A DNA stretch of 64,000 nucleotides from Cydia pomonella (Eukaryota > Arthropoda > Insecta > Lepidoptera > Tortricidae): NCBI RefSeq assembly GCF_033807575.1, contig NC_084708.1, forward strand, positions 4,922,501 through 4,986,500. Direction: 5' to 3'. Below, piece after piece: positions 21,641 to 31,322 of this stretch (position 1 is the first letter of the stretch; each line of letters starts with the position of its first letter). Under the pieces are notes generated by a model. That model was not told where the DNA came from. It saw nothing but the letters and a program-made list of their open reading frames with translations, and ran no database searches. Both the position numbers and the translations under genes were made by a program.

Positions 21641-21676
21641 TTTAATATATGTATGTATATATCTTTTTTATTTATA
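21563..21676. repeat. Perfect 114-bp AT-rich palindrome
   Basis: The two arms are exact reverse complements about 21619/21620. Each arm has TATAAATAAAAAAGATATAT then ACATACATATATTAAAATAC, and the centre is an (AT)n run. It lies inside the LINE 3' UTR. It would extrude as a cruciform or fold as RNA. It may have come from slippage in the AT run with strand switching. Confidence 0.95.
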
Positions 21677-21720
21677 ATAAATGCCAGCCATAAGTATGGA
21701 AAAGGAAGCAGATAAAAGTA

Positions 21721-22055
21721 TTACGGAGCAGGTAAAAAGTGAAGTTTAATGAGTCTCTTGAAAGAATTAGGACATTGAGCGCGCCTTAAATCTATCGGCA
21801 GAGAATTCCATAGTCGGATAGCTTGAGACGTGAAAGAATTATTATAAAATTTAGAAGAGGATGATGGTACAGAAAGAAGCAAGTTCTGGGAGCACCTAAC
21901 AGAACGGAGGTAACTGAAACGGTTCTTGAGATAGCGGGGAGTCGCGGGGTTAAAAAGAATGGAATACAGAAGGGACAAAACGTGAGAGTTACGACGTAAG
22001 CGAATAGGGAGCCACTTGAGCTGCGAACGGAAGTGAGAGACATGGTCATGGTATA
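21721..22055 (-). pseudogene. LINE reverse transcriptase C-terminal tail
   Basis: The minus-strand frame reads HDHVSHFRSQLKWLPIRLRR, then NSHVLSLLYSILFNPATP, then SQAIRLWNSLPIDLRR, ending LHFLPAP and a stop at 21721. W-L-P-I-R and the terminal (I/L)RLWNSLP motif are characteristic of the C-terminus of CR1/Jockey-like LINE proteins. About 110 codons survive without a stop. The reverse transcriptase core and endonuclease are gone through 5' truncation, so it is not functional. The clean frame suggests modest age. Confidence 0.85.
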
Positions 22056-22171
22056 TCCAATATACACAAGCAAAAAATGAAATTAAATGCTATAGTGCCA
22101 AAACTAACGAATAAAACGTGCACAAGGTTTGTATGGAGAATGCCTTGCCCAACCCTGCAGCTTAATATAAC

Positions 22172-22470
22172 GGTGACATTCGGACGGCAACTGCAGTTGC
22201 TGTGGCATTGTCGTGGGCGCTGTAATTCTGAATTTCCTTAATAAAATGAGTGACGTTCGTTGCCGCATTACTGCCACGTCGGATCCGTCATTTATTTTAT
22301 GAAGAAAATTGACAGCGAGATTCTCCGCGTAAAGGTGACTTTCGGATGCGTAATGCGGCGGCCAACGTCACTCATTTTATTAAGGGAATAACAGATACAG
22401 CGGCGACTTCAACTCCGCCGCAGTAATGTTGCAACACTAACTCAGCTGCAGTTGACATTCGAATGTTACC
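22172..22470. mobile_element. MITE, family G (about 300 bp)
   Basis: GGTGACATTCGGACGGCAAC at the left and GGTAACATTCGAATGTCAAC (complement of the right end) are inverted termini, each followed by TGCAG. The interior contains two inverted copies of GTGACGTTGGCCGCCGCATTA-like sequence. It is related to 30190-30382, which shares CGTTCGCCGCCGCATTACTG. Non-coding. Confidence 0.75.
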
Positions 22471-22478
22471 TTTACATC

Positions 22479-22600
22479 TATGAACATAGGCTACGGAGAT
22501 TGCTTACCATCAGGCGGGCCGTATGCTTACAACTCCAGAGGTGTTACATACGCGTTACCGACCCTAAAACTCCGCACCTCGAACTTGCAGTTCCTATCCG
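22479..22600. repeat. Rearranged fragment of 3'-end repeat family D
   Basis: Bases 22479-22520 match family D in plus orientation (CATAGGCTACGGAGATTGCT). From about 22524 the sequence matches family D in the opposite orientation (CAACTCCAGAGGTGTTACAT). In the copies at 43772-44110 and 50036-50240 these blocks lie on the same strand. An inversion or template switch joined them here. Confidence 0.7.
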
Positions 22601-23177
22601 AATATCGCCTTAAAGGTGTTACAAATAGTAGTTCTATTGTATCATCCAACATGTCTAAACGACCATGCATCTAAGTAAATCACGGGCGCCGAAGGGATGT
22701 CACCCAGTTTTATGTTGCGGCTTTTATGCCCGAAATACTGTCTCTCAGCAACATGCGAGATACATCCGTTTGTTATTTATGTATGTTATGGTTGCTGTAT
22801 GTATGTGTATCACGGTATATATCACAGTGTCGCTTTCAGTATTTATACATCGAACGAAGACCACCACCTTAAGAACTACCGATTGGACCTAATCTAACGA
22901 GTGTTATAACACTAAGCTAATTTAATGAATTAACTTGAGTTGATGAGTAAGGTAAAGGTGCCTGAGTAGTGTGCCCGACGACCGACGACGACGCGCAACT
23001 ATCGTGAACGCTACTCATGCACTTTAAGTGATTCAAAATGAACGAGTGCCTAAAATACGTGAGTTAAAACGGTAAAATTTGCTGAGTGAACTTGTAGTAT
23101 GACTTGTACTATGACAGTTTCAATTCTATGACTATCATAACAGGTGATGGACCATTTAAAAACATTTTTTAATACAG

Positions 23178-23375
23178 GTGTTAGGTGTAGACAGTCTCCA
23201 GATGCTGCTGCAATGCAGCGACGTGCTTCCATACAGGGCAAAACATTATGAATCTTCGAGAGATCTCCCCGAACTCCTACTCAACATCAAAGGTTTAATA
23301 GGATCCCTTGAGGAATTAGGCTGGTTGAACAAGCCTAACCCCGCCCCCTTCACGGAAATTAGGCGCCACTCATAG
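23178..23375 (+). CDS. Candidate terminal coding exon, family not recognised
   Basis: TTTTTTAATACAG immediately before 23178 looks like a polypyrimidine/AG splice acceptor. The open frame then runs 65 codons to TAG at 23373-23375. The peptide has a natural mix and pattern: VLGVDSLQMLLQCSDVLPYR, then ESSRDLPELLLNIKG, then LEELGWLNKPNPAPF, ending RRHS. The middle is likely helical, with leucines spaced 3-4 apart. There is no transmembrane segment or low complexity. GVDSL superficially recalls a phosphopantetheine site, but the following residues do not fit an acyl carrier protein. A possible polyadenylation signal AATAAA lies at about 24380. Upstream exons were not found, and the element at 23472 would be in its 3' UTR. 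Chance or an unknown transposon remains possible. Confidence 0.4.
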   Translation: MLGVDSLQMLLQCSDVLPYRAKHYESSRDLPELLLNIKGLIGSLEELGWLNKPNPAPFTEIRRHS

Positions 23376-23471
23376 AGTTGTGGAAACATGCCCGTGCTAC
23401 AATATGAGATCACGAAATTATTACACGAAAAACAACTCCCTAGCTGACACTATGTGTATGGTCTCTAATGG

Positions 23472-23687
23472 TTCCTCTACACGATGACCCAACGCTGGTC
23501 CAGCGAGATGGCTATGCGATGGTAGTTGAGTACGCGCCATCGCTGCCTATGTGCATTTGCGACCGAAAAACCGACACCGTGGCCATCCCATCGCCATCCC
23601 TCCGCGCCATACCGACAACACTACCCTCTCTACACGCTGGCCCATCTTAGTGGGCCAGTATGATGGCCCATCGTGTAGAGCAGCCAT
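23472..23687. mobile_element. Foldback MITE with CTCTACACGATG termini
   Basis: Left CCTCTACACGATGACCCA and the complement of the right end CTCTACACGATGGGCCAT are inverted termini. A second internal arm (CTCTACACGCTGGCCCAT) makes a hairpin with the right end. Both strands are open over about 60-80 codons, but the frames are low-complexity and not genes. Confidence 0.75.
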
Positions 23688-23689
23688 GA

Positions 23690-24699
23690 GGCCTTTAGAC
23701 ACTGTACCGTACGTCAATACCCGGATAGGACCAAGTCAAACAATGGTATCCATACGAGAGAACAAAATTTACATTGAAGTTATATAACTTATATCCGGGA
23801 TAAGTTTTCGTTTACATTAGACTTTGCCTTTGGATTCAAAGAGGAGCTTATTCAGAAACATATGTAAAATAGGATACCAATTTGATTTCAATACCAGGGC
23901 GTCGTCTACAGTAAGAGTCATTGGAAAACTAGTTGGAATTTGGAGATGTAGCGCTGTATTCTCGGAAATTGAATAAGTTTTCCAATGTATGTGTACCTAT
24001 TGGGATCGCAAAAGGCACACAACAACAAAAGTAATTATTGATTACGGCCATGTTCTAAGCCAACTGTTGTTGTTATTTAAAAAAAAAACGTCTTTCCGTA
24101 TTTTATTTTATGGAGACACTAGTATTCTTTTTTATTTTATTTTTGTTATAAGAAATATATTACTTTTTGTCGTGTTTTTACTTGCATTTACCTATGTAAT
24201 TCCATTCATTCGTTATATCCGTTCTTCTTACGCCTTATAATTGTTTTAACCAATGTGTGGCTGCCCGTGCTATCGTCGAGTGTGCACGCTCGGATTGTGC
24301 ATTCCGTGTTAGTTCGTATTTACTAAATACATATTTACATTTAAGTCTTAACACATTTTTCTAAGAGTTAGATAATTTAATAAATAACAAGTATTATGTT
24401 TCCTTGTCTTTAATTTAAAAGTATGCGGTGTGTTGAGTGTTAGATATCCTAGTCCTTGAATAATTTAATTATGTCTTATATCGAACTAAAACCTTGAATT
24501 TAATAAGTGGTTACTGTAATTAATAGTGTCGGTGGAAAATGACAGTACAGTACTTTTATTCCTCGTCTCCTATGTTAGAATACCTTTAATTACGTCAACG
24601 GCCTTTAAACACTGCACGCGCTCGATTTTAGTCCTGGGTCAAATGATTGCCTAACGTTTGGTGAAATAGGTATCGACACTTTTTTTTCTTAGCCCGCGT
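23690..24699. other. Unassigned DNA; possible poly(A) signal
   Basis: No gene seen. TTAATAAATAACAAG at about 24378 followed by a T/G-rich stretch could be a polyadenylation signal for the candidate exon at 23178. This is inference only. Confidence 0.3.
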
Positions 24700-25235
24700 A
24701 TTTTATATACTACGTCGGTAGCAAACAACACATACCGCCCAATTAAAACACAAAATATTACTTTTCTAATCCGCGAAAAGATTACGTGCTAGTCAATCAG
24801 TGCTAACCCGTTATACTTGTTTTTTTTTTGTTCTGTACTCAACAGCATTCTTTGCGAATTTAGCTGGGCGTCCCGGCTGTGAGTGGGAGGGCTCCTGTTT
24901 TGGGCCTCCCGAAACACTGATATCTTTGGTTTGACGTGGGAACTCAGGCAGTAGGGTGAGTCGTGAATTACCTATCTGTATTTAACGTGCTTGAAGCACC
25001 GAGTAGCGACGTGTTGTATTCACGGGCAGGAACACAACACTAAGATTAGGGTCTAGTGTTATTTAAATGCGGTTTTTTTTTAAGGTGGAGGGTACTTCCC
25101 CCGTTGCGCTCGCTGGCTATGCCCTACCACACAAAGCGAGATGACATTCACAGTGCCCATACCTCTCTTTTGGACGTAGTTTAATGACATACCCGAGTCC
25201 GATCCCTTGGTCCCACTGCTGGGCAGATCTCTTCC
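24700..25235 (-). repeat. Retroelement 3'-end repeat family D, minus copy (diverged)
   Basis: ACTACGTCGGTAGCAAACAA, then (after a foreign stretch) AGGAACACAACACTAAGATT, GGGTCTAGTGTTATTTAAAT, CCTACCACACAAAGCGAG and GGACGTAGTTTAATGACAT. These occur in the same order, complemented, at 43772-44110. Family D ends in poly(A) on its own strand, so this copy is minus-oriented. It appears interrupted between about 24740 and 24960. Confidence 0.65.
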
Positions 25236-26029
25236 CTTGATCACCACAACTCCCGTTGTTTAACAATAAAATAATCTTATTTAATTGCAATCGAGCACTT
25301 TTTATTTACGTTCTTACTACACATAACTTTATTTCCGATACTGGTTCCTTATACTTATTTAAACAGTACAGTATACTTATTTAAACAGCAGCAAACGGTA
25401 AATAGAGCCTCGCGGCAAGACACTGTCAACTGCAGAACTTACTGTACGGTTGTTTCGACAAAGCTTTCCGATTTCACAATAAGTGCTTCGACGGTAGACA
25501 TAATTTAATATTTAGTTTTAAGATATTTTTACCTCCGGCATGATTTCTACGTAGGTATACCAGTAAATTTAGATTTCGAATGCACACGGCATTTCAGGAT
25601 GCTGTATTGGGAAACACTATGCCTAGTATTCATAAATGACGCTTACCACGAGGAATTTCGGACATTGACCCGCCCATTCCTTACACATTGCACGCGCATG
25701 AATATATTGCTGTCCCGCTCACACAGTGTCATTGCCTGCCGGCATAATGGGCCCTATAAATACTTTTTTATGTAAATCTACTTGATAGATTGAATTGTCG
25801 TCGTTGCTGTATCTCTGCCGAGATTGGATGGTTCAATAGTAAATTTGTCACCCAATTCAATGTTTCACATCACATCAATGTATTATTTTACCAAAATTTT
25901 ACTAAAACAAGATCTGGCGTAGCCAACAACACAATTAATTTTCTCTACTTTTTTCAATGTTATGATAAACAAACTTTACTCTGTGTGCTTTTATTATTAC
26001 AAGCTTTTATTTTCACCTGTCCCATTTTA
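25236..26029. other. Unassigned DNA with a 17-bp direct repeat
   Basis: TATACTTATTTAAACAG occurs twice, 22 bp apart (about 25350-25390). No supported gene. A possible 88-codon frame near 25790 has no recognisable family. Confidence 0.4.
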
Positions 26030-26555
26030 TGTATATCATCAAATCTTGCAAGTTAAATTTGACCCGCGGCCCGATTCGAAGAATGATTAAGACACGTGTA
26101 AGATCTTTGAAAGATCTTTAAAAGATCTATAATTAAACGACATGTCATAATTGACGTTTATTTCGATTCCGCTGTGATCCCAGTAAGATCTATCTAAGAT
26201 ATTTCTAACGTCAAAGTAACATCTGTGGCCCGAATCGAGCTGCTTCTGTCAATTATACAACATACAAACGATATCTAAATGAGAACTTATCTAAACCAGA
26301 ACTTATCGTTACCGTCTCTCATTCTTCGAATCGGGCCGCCACATCCCGGTTTCCGGTGAATCTGAAAATTTGCATATGAAAGTCGGGTAACAATGCACTA
26401 TTATGGTACCATCGAGGTGGTCTGATGATGGAGACAGGAAGTGGCCATATGAATTCTGTGATAAAACAACGCAACCTAATTGTGTTTTGGATTGATAGAA
26501 TTGTCTCGATGAGTATCGGTTGCCTGTGGAAACAAAAGCGATAAAAGCTAGTAAC
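26030..26555 (-). repeat. Interspersed repeat family B, minus copy, split by a MITE
   Basis: The left part (26039-26066: CTTGCAAGTTAAATTTGACC) and right part (26339-26555: GGTTTCCGGTGAATCTGAAA ... AGGAAGTGGCCATATGAATT) join into one family B copy if the 272-bp MITE between them is removed. Confidence 0.75.
26067..26338 (-). mobile_element. 272-bp MITE (copy 2), minus orientation
   Basis: Exactly 272 bp from CGGCCCGATTCGAAGAATGA to TCATTCTTCGAATCGGGCCG. The interior matches the other copies in reverse, with three AGATCTTT-type blocks near the left. No coding frame. It is inserted in family B. Confidence 0.9.
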
Positions 26556-26560
26556 AAAAT

Positions 26561-29100
26561 GAAATTACTGCCAAAACTTATTTATTATTTAAACTTAATT
26601 GCGAGTGAGGCTATAAGCTCCTGGGAATATGTAATGATGTAGATGGAGCCGTTTATGCTGTTAAAACAGTAAATAGTGTATGAGATCTGCGACATGCTTC
26701 ACTGGTCTTCAATAATCTATAGATATATCCTATATCATGGAGGCCGTACACTTTTCAGGCACAAGTACATGATTTTGATTTAAATGGACATCAAATAAAA
26801 AATAATCTGCTGCTGAAGCTTAAAATACGCAGTGATGATTCAACAAAGTTCCGACTCTGCCTTTCGATTTATTTCCTCTCATACGAAACAGGAGTCGAAT
26901 TCTGTATACTGTTTTGAACACATGTTAGTACAAACTACTTAAACTATTTATTACTTTGTTGATTTACAACTTCGTACACTATTGACCCCCGTAAGTAAAC
27001 GTAAGGGGTCGGCCCGGGCCCGTGCGAGTTCCCAAACTTTGGCAATATATTTTTCACTGCAGAAAGCTTAACGGTACCTTCTGATACTTAAAAATTGTAA
27101 ACCTTATTTTAAAAGGAATAAGGTCTACTAAAGATCGCATAAATGTAATTTGTTTGTACGTAAACGTACATTATGTTCGCAGTGGGCGTGCTGAGATAAA
27201 GTAGTTTAATAGTAAACAAGTTTCTTACTAATCGCTGAGCCTGAACCTATTTGTATTTCTATAAGTAATTTATTTTATTTATTTAATCATCTAATTCGAG
27301 TAACTTTTAGACTCATAGATATGTTAGTATGCACTTATAGCTATGTTAATATGTACTTACAGGCTTATCACTAAATAAATACTACGGCAGGTATGTTTCT
27401 AGAAGTACCTAATTAGTGGTTAGACATAATAAGTACTTCTAGAAACATTCATATCATCATAATGCCTCAAACATGGGCAGTCAATCCTCTCCGCAATCGA
27501 ACGCAGGACACAGGATTTTTTAATGCACGCTTGTTTAAGTTTACTTGTAAATAATTAAGTATATTAGTTATTTGATATCTATATTATCTCGGCTGAAATA
27601 ATGCTATCATGTATCACTGATCACTTGTTTATAAAATATTAATAAACGAGAACTTTATACGCTAGCAACATTAACAAGGAGCCTCGACGCAAAAAAAAAT
27701 CCAAAGTACAAAATGCGTTTTTCTGCCCCAATTGTCCCGCGTCCGAAACTACACCGAAGCACCTTGCATATGACATAAGTAAATATTAGTAGTACAAAAA
27801 TGTGATTAAACTGAATAGTTAGACAAGACATTTCCGTCTATTCAAACACGAAAGTGGGGCAGGGTCCCGTTCCGGTACTGAAAGCTCCTCAAATTAGGAT
27901 ACTCGTAGAGCTTAAAAAGACACGTCCAGAACTAAAACGTGTTTTTTTCTAGCTGTATTAGTAGAAAGAGACAGTGTCCGATAGGAAAAAAGTGTTTTAA
28001 ATACAGATTGCTCAAAAAGTGCTACGTTACGCAGCTGTTTAGCGTTCGCAAAGTTGGTTTTTGCGAACTAGTGCCTTTAATTTTCCAGAATTTTTACATG
28101 TATTTCAGACCGTAATCCATACGGCCACACTAAAAGAGTTTGGATACCCAAACTCTTAATATATTTTTTTTTGTTTCGCCACTACACGTTTATTACGTCC
28201 AAAAAATATTATTACACGATATAAATTAAATATTTATTTGTTTTTTTTTTTAATAAAATGTTTTAAATTACGATAGTTTACCAAAACATTTTTTTTTATA
28301 AATAATTGGTTGGATAAAACTATCATTGCCACATTGGCTGTCGTTAACAGAAAAATGAAAAATTCAAAAGAAATAACCGGCGTCCGCTATTTTCAGTATT
28401 TTTACTTAAAATTGAGGTGTATCAAAATAATTCAACTTAAATTGCAACTGTGATAGTGTTTTTGTATGAAATGAGTTGTTGTGATTTATTTTTGCAATGT
28501 AAATCAACGCTGAAAGTAGTGTATAGTGCTCAATTAATAATACATTCAAGTTCAAGGAAATAATCGTAACTGTAAGATCTGCTATGTGTAATACTCGCGT
28601 AACCAATATTTGTTTTATTGTGTTTTATTCGCAAATGTACTAAAAAAGGTCGTTCAATGTACGTGTGCAAGTGTCATTATTTACTTACTATCTTACTTAA
28701 AATTGACTTTTTTGCCAAAATAATACCGCTAAAAGTTCCAAAGGCCATTGGACAGTACAATCAAGTAAATTGCTGTCCATTGATGTCCAAGTCGGTTATT
28801 TCATCGAAAAGGACAGTCCATTCCATCAGACAACATTCACCTGCCTAGGTATTTGAGCATCAAGGTATTGAAAGCAAATGTTTACGTTATTCTAGTACAG
28901 TCAGCATGGGAAACTAAGCGGGCTTCTTTTCTTAAAAATAATGTAGTGATCAGTATATTATGAACATTTCAACCGCTTTGCTTATTCTTCTGCTTATTGT
29001 ATCTATGCCAGAATTCAGAATATTTAAGATAAAGTTTCTTCATAGAATCTGACGAGTAGATAAAAGGTCATTAGAGTTGTTTGACGTCTAAAGCCAACAA
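26561..29100. other. Unassigned DNA with two small inverted repeats
   Basis: ATGTTTCTAGAAGTAC at 27393-27408 is perfectly complementary to 27433-27448. AAGAGTTTGGATACCCAAACTCTT (24 bp, quoted as arms AAGAGTTTGG/CCAAACTCTT) is at 28136-28159. TACAGTCAGCAT at about 28896 is a lone MITE end. No supported gene. Confidence 0.45.
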
Positions 29101-29417
29101 GGATTGTCAGCATCAATAGTAGCGGATGAAACAATGCGCCAAAAGTATCAGCCAGCCTGAAATACATTGCCAAATAAGGTATTTCTATAGTATGCTTTGA
29201 AAAGAAAGAAGAAAGAAATAATATACATTTATTCCATAAAGTACATACAAAAGACAAGAAGATGAATGAAATAAGATAAAAAGAAAATGATAAGAACAAC
29301 AAAACGAAAAAAACGACACAAAATTATGTACACATTATAAAACAAAAAAGTAGCTGTTACAGTTTAACTGTTCTACATTTAGAGACATATCTTTTTTTTA
29401 AGCTGTTAAAGAATGAT

Positions 29418-30079
29418 AGACGAAGACTCAAGTTATGACCAACAGTAGGAATCGTCGCAGTATCGACGTGGACGGGCAGAGCATACAGTATGTTGACGAG
29501 TACATCTACTTGGGCCAGCTAGTCTCTTTCAGTAACAGGCAAGACAAGGAAATAGAGCGCCGTGTTCAAAATGCCTGGAAGAGCTACTGGTCCATGAAAG
29601 AGCTAATGAAGGGTAACCTTCCATTGTCACTGAAGCGCAAACTCGTTGACATGTGTATTCTGCCTGTCCTAACCTACGGGGCCCAAGCTTGGTCACTCAC
29701 AGAGATTCAGAAGTCCAAACTGAAGGTTTGCCAACGCGCTATGGAGCGCAGCATTCTAGGTGTTAAACTAACGGATCGGATAAGAAACACCACGCTGCGT
29801 TCAAAAACCTGCATTGCTGACGTAGGCGAGAAAACCGCTAGGCTAAAATGGGACTGGGCCGGTCACGTCTACCGCATGCACCCAGAGAGGTGGGCTAGCA
29901 TAGCCACCAAGTGGATGCCGGTAGAGGGACGTGGACGGGGCAGGCCCAGGCGGAGATGGCGGGATGACCTGGACAGCTTCCTGAACAACTGGCCGGAGGA
30001 AACACCAAATCGGGAATCGTGGAAATCAAGGGGAGAGGCCTTTGCCCAGCAGTGCGACACTCAAACAGGCTAGAAAAAA
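29418..30079 (+). mobile_element. Recent 5'-truncated RTE-type LINE
   Basis: AAAGAATGAT precedes the element (29408-29417) and follows its A-rich tail (30080-30089), a 10-bp target duplication. The copy begins within the reverse transcriptase region, runs through the stop codon and ends in a short A tail with almost no 3' UTR, as in RTE elements. Its frame is intact, so insertion is recent. It lies inside the MITE at 29104-30106. Confidence 0.92.
29435..30073 (+). CDS. RTE LINE endonuclease/reverse transcriptase, C-terminal part
   Basis: The frame is open from the 5' truncation (about 29420, reading TKTQV before the first Met) to TAG at 30071, and the Met-started part is 212 residues. Residues about 10-30 (SIDVDGQSIQYVDEYIYLG) are the end of the reverse transcriptase palm, where LINE proteins have Y-(I/L)-YLG. 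ILPVLTYGAQAWSL (about 72-85) and LKVCQRAMERSILGV (about 91-105) are conserved thumb-side blocks. KWDWAGHVYRM (about 139-149) and GRGRPRRRWRDDL (about 166-178) are typical of RTE C-termini. The endonuclease, the catalytic aspartates and the FADD/YADD box are upstream of the truncation, so this copy is inactive. The ATG is just the first in frame and not a native start. Confidence 0.9.
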   Translation: MTNSRNRRSIDVDGQSIQYVDEYIYLGQLVSFSNRQDKEIERRVQNAWKSYWSMKELMKGNLPLSLKRKLVDMCILPVLTYGAQAWSLTEIQKSKLKVCQRAMERSILGVKLTDRIRNTTLRSKTCIADVGEKTARLKWDWAGHVYRMHPERWASIATKWMPVEGRGRGRPRRRWRDDLDSFLNNWPEETPNRESWKSRGEAFAQQCDTQTG

Positions 30080-30189
30080 AAAGAATGATGCTTTTGAAGC
30101 TGACTATACTAAACCAATTTCATTTTTGCAAAAGAAAAAAAATCATTTTTTTAACACACCTACATTACGTAAATTACTCTGCCGCACCT

Positions 30190-30382
30190 ATGATTGAAGG
30201 TGACGTTTGGATATCTATATCTTTATAACTATATATAAAGTGAACGACGTTCGCCGCCGCATTACTGCCGCGATTATGACGTTGACGTTCATTCCGTCAC
30301 TCATTAAGAAAATTGACAGATACAGCGTCAGCAACAACGTCTCCGCAATGCGCAGCTGCATCTGAACGCCACCTTCAATCAT
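30190..30382. mobile_element. MITE, family G (193 bp)
   Basis: ATGATTGAAGGTGACGTT and the complement of CACCTTCAATCAT define inverted termini. The interior CGTTCGCCGCCGCATTACTG and GAAAATTGACAGATACAGCG is shared with 22172-22470. Non-coding. Confidence 0.8.
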
Positions 30383-30400
30383 GAGTGCGTATGACCATAA

Positions 30401-30539
30401 CGGCCCAATTAGAACTTTAAGACACGTCAAAAATTTGCTAAAGAAATTTTCTCGAACAAAAACCTCAATTTGGACACTGACGTGTCCATATCGTATCTTT
30501 AGGTAATGTTTGAAATATCTTAAAATTCGAATCGGGCCG
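30401..30539. mobile_element. MITE with CGGCCCAATT/AATTCGAATCGGGCCG termini
   Basis: The left end CGGCCCAATTAGAACTTTAA and complement of the right end CGGCCCGATTCGAATTTTAA are inverted. GACACTGACGTGTCCATATC in the interior is similar to the MITE at 44952. About 139 bp, non-coding. Confidence 0.75.
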
Positions 30540-30637
30540 TCAGTCTTAACTTGGTATGCTTCGCCGTAGCTCGTAGCAGTACAACTTGACGCTACCTACC
30601 TTAAATCCAAGTCGCTAGGGGACTCAGTGACATTCAA

Positions 30638-30909
30638 GGGCCCGATCCGAAGAATGAGATACGATAACGATAAGTTCTGGTTTAGATAAGTTCTCATTTA
30701 GATATCGTTTGTATGCCGTAGTATTGACAAAAGCAGCTCTATTCGGGCAAACAATATCACTTTGACGTTAGAAATATCATAGATAGATCTTATTGGGATC
30801 ACAGCGGAATCGAAATAAACGTCAATTTTGACTTGTCGTTTAGTTATCCATACTTTAAAGATCTTTCAAAGATCTTAAATGTGTCTTAATCATTCTTCGA
30901 ATCGGGCCG
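30638..30909 (+). mobile_element. 272-bp MITE (copy 3)
   Basis: Same length and order as copies at 26067 and 45934: GGCCCGATCCGAAGAATGAG at the left, TGTCACTTTGACGTTAG-like block in the middle, GATCTTTCAAAGATC near the right, CGAATCGGGCCG at the end. The first base is G instead of C and TTA flanks are not obvious. Confidence 0.9.
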
Positions 30910-31231
30910 ACAGTGCTAAAACTAATAAAATTTGCCGTTTCCGATAAACACGTTTGCATTCAAACGTCTAAGGAATAGGATTTCTCTTGAAAATATAGAT
31001 AACAAGTACCTACAATCTAAAGGGGGCATTACGGTAATTGGAGTCCGGAATTACAGACATCTTATCGTTCCGCGACGAATTACGTAATTGAATATAGAAA
31101 ACGCGAAGGAAGCGTTTTTCCATCAAAGCGACATCGGAACTGACTGTTAGCACGCGATTCTGGCCTGTATTTATTCCTATTTGTTGCGCGAACGGGTCAG
31201 TTGAGTTCTCGAGCAAACCAGTATTGAGGTG

Positions 31232-31322
31232 ATCCTTAAGGGGCCCAAAGATTACCAGTTCGCCGGAGACGATATCGGCTTGTCAGTTATTCGCGATTCT
31301 CAGCTTTTGCGAAAACTGACTA
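31232..31322. mobile_element. Half of a foldback MITE (relative of 59131-59255)
   Basis: GGGGCCCAAAGATTACCAGT, TCGCCGGAGACGATATCGGC and TTGTCAGTTATTCGCGATTC match the left arm and core of 59131-59255. The matching right arm is missing, so it is truncated. Confidence 0.7.

Larger units (their letters stand above)
21321..22075 (-). mobile_element. 5'-truncated LINE, minus strand, with 3' UTR
   Basis: On the minus strand there is a reverse transcriptase C-terminal frame, then a 3' UTR containing a 114-bp AT palindrome and an A/T run (21457-21474). It ends with the tail TTTCAAATATACTTTATTG on the plus strand at 21321. CAACAGGCGGTCTTATCGCT in the tail is shared with the copy at 6364-6490. The 5' end is truncated near 22075. 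Confidence 0.85.
29104..30106 (-). mobile_element. TA-type MITE (CAGTCAGCATC family), interrupted
   Basis: Left GTCAGCATCAATAGTAGCGG and ATGAAACAATGCGCCAAAAG, then TTAAGCTGTTAAAGAATGAT, then right GATGCTTTTGAAGCTGACT. These equal the reverse complement of 47671-47866 once two foreign stretches are removed: the RTE LINE at 29418-30079, and an AT-rich insert at about 29165-29345. It is non-coding itself. Confidence 0.75.

Noticed and set aside
23184..23200. Phosphopantetheine attachment site (GVDSL) in the candidate exon
   Set aside because: Residues after the motif do not follow the acyl carrier protein pattern; a five-residue match is weak.
31010..31216. 68-codon minus-strand frame
   Set aside because: Composition is plausible, but it lacks an ATG at the start, splice evidence and any recognised family.
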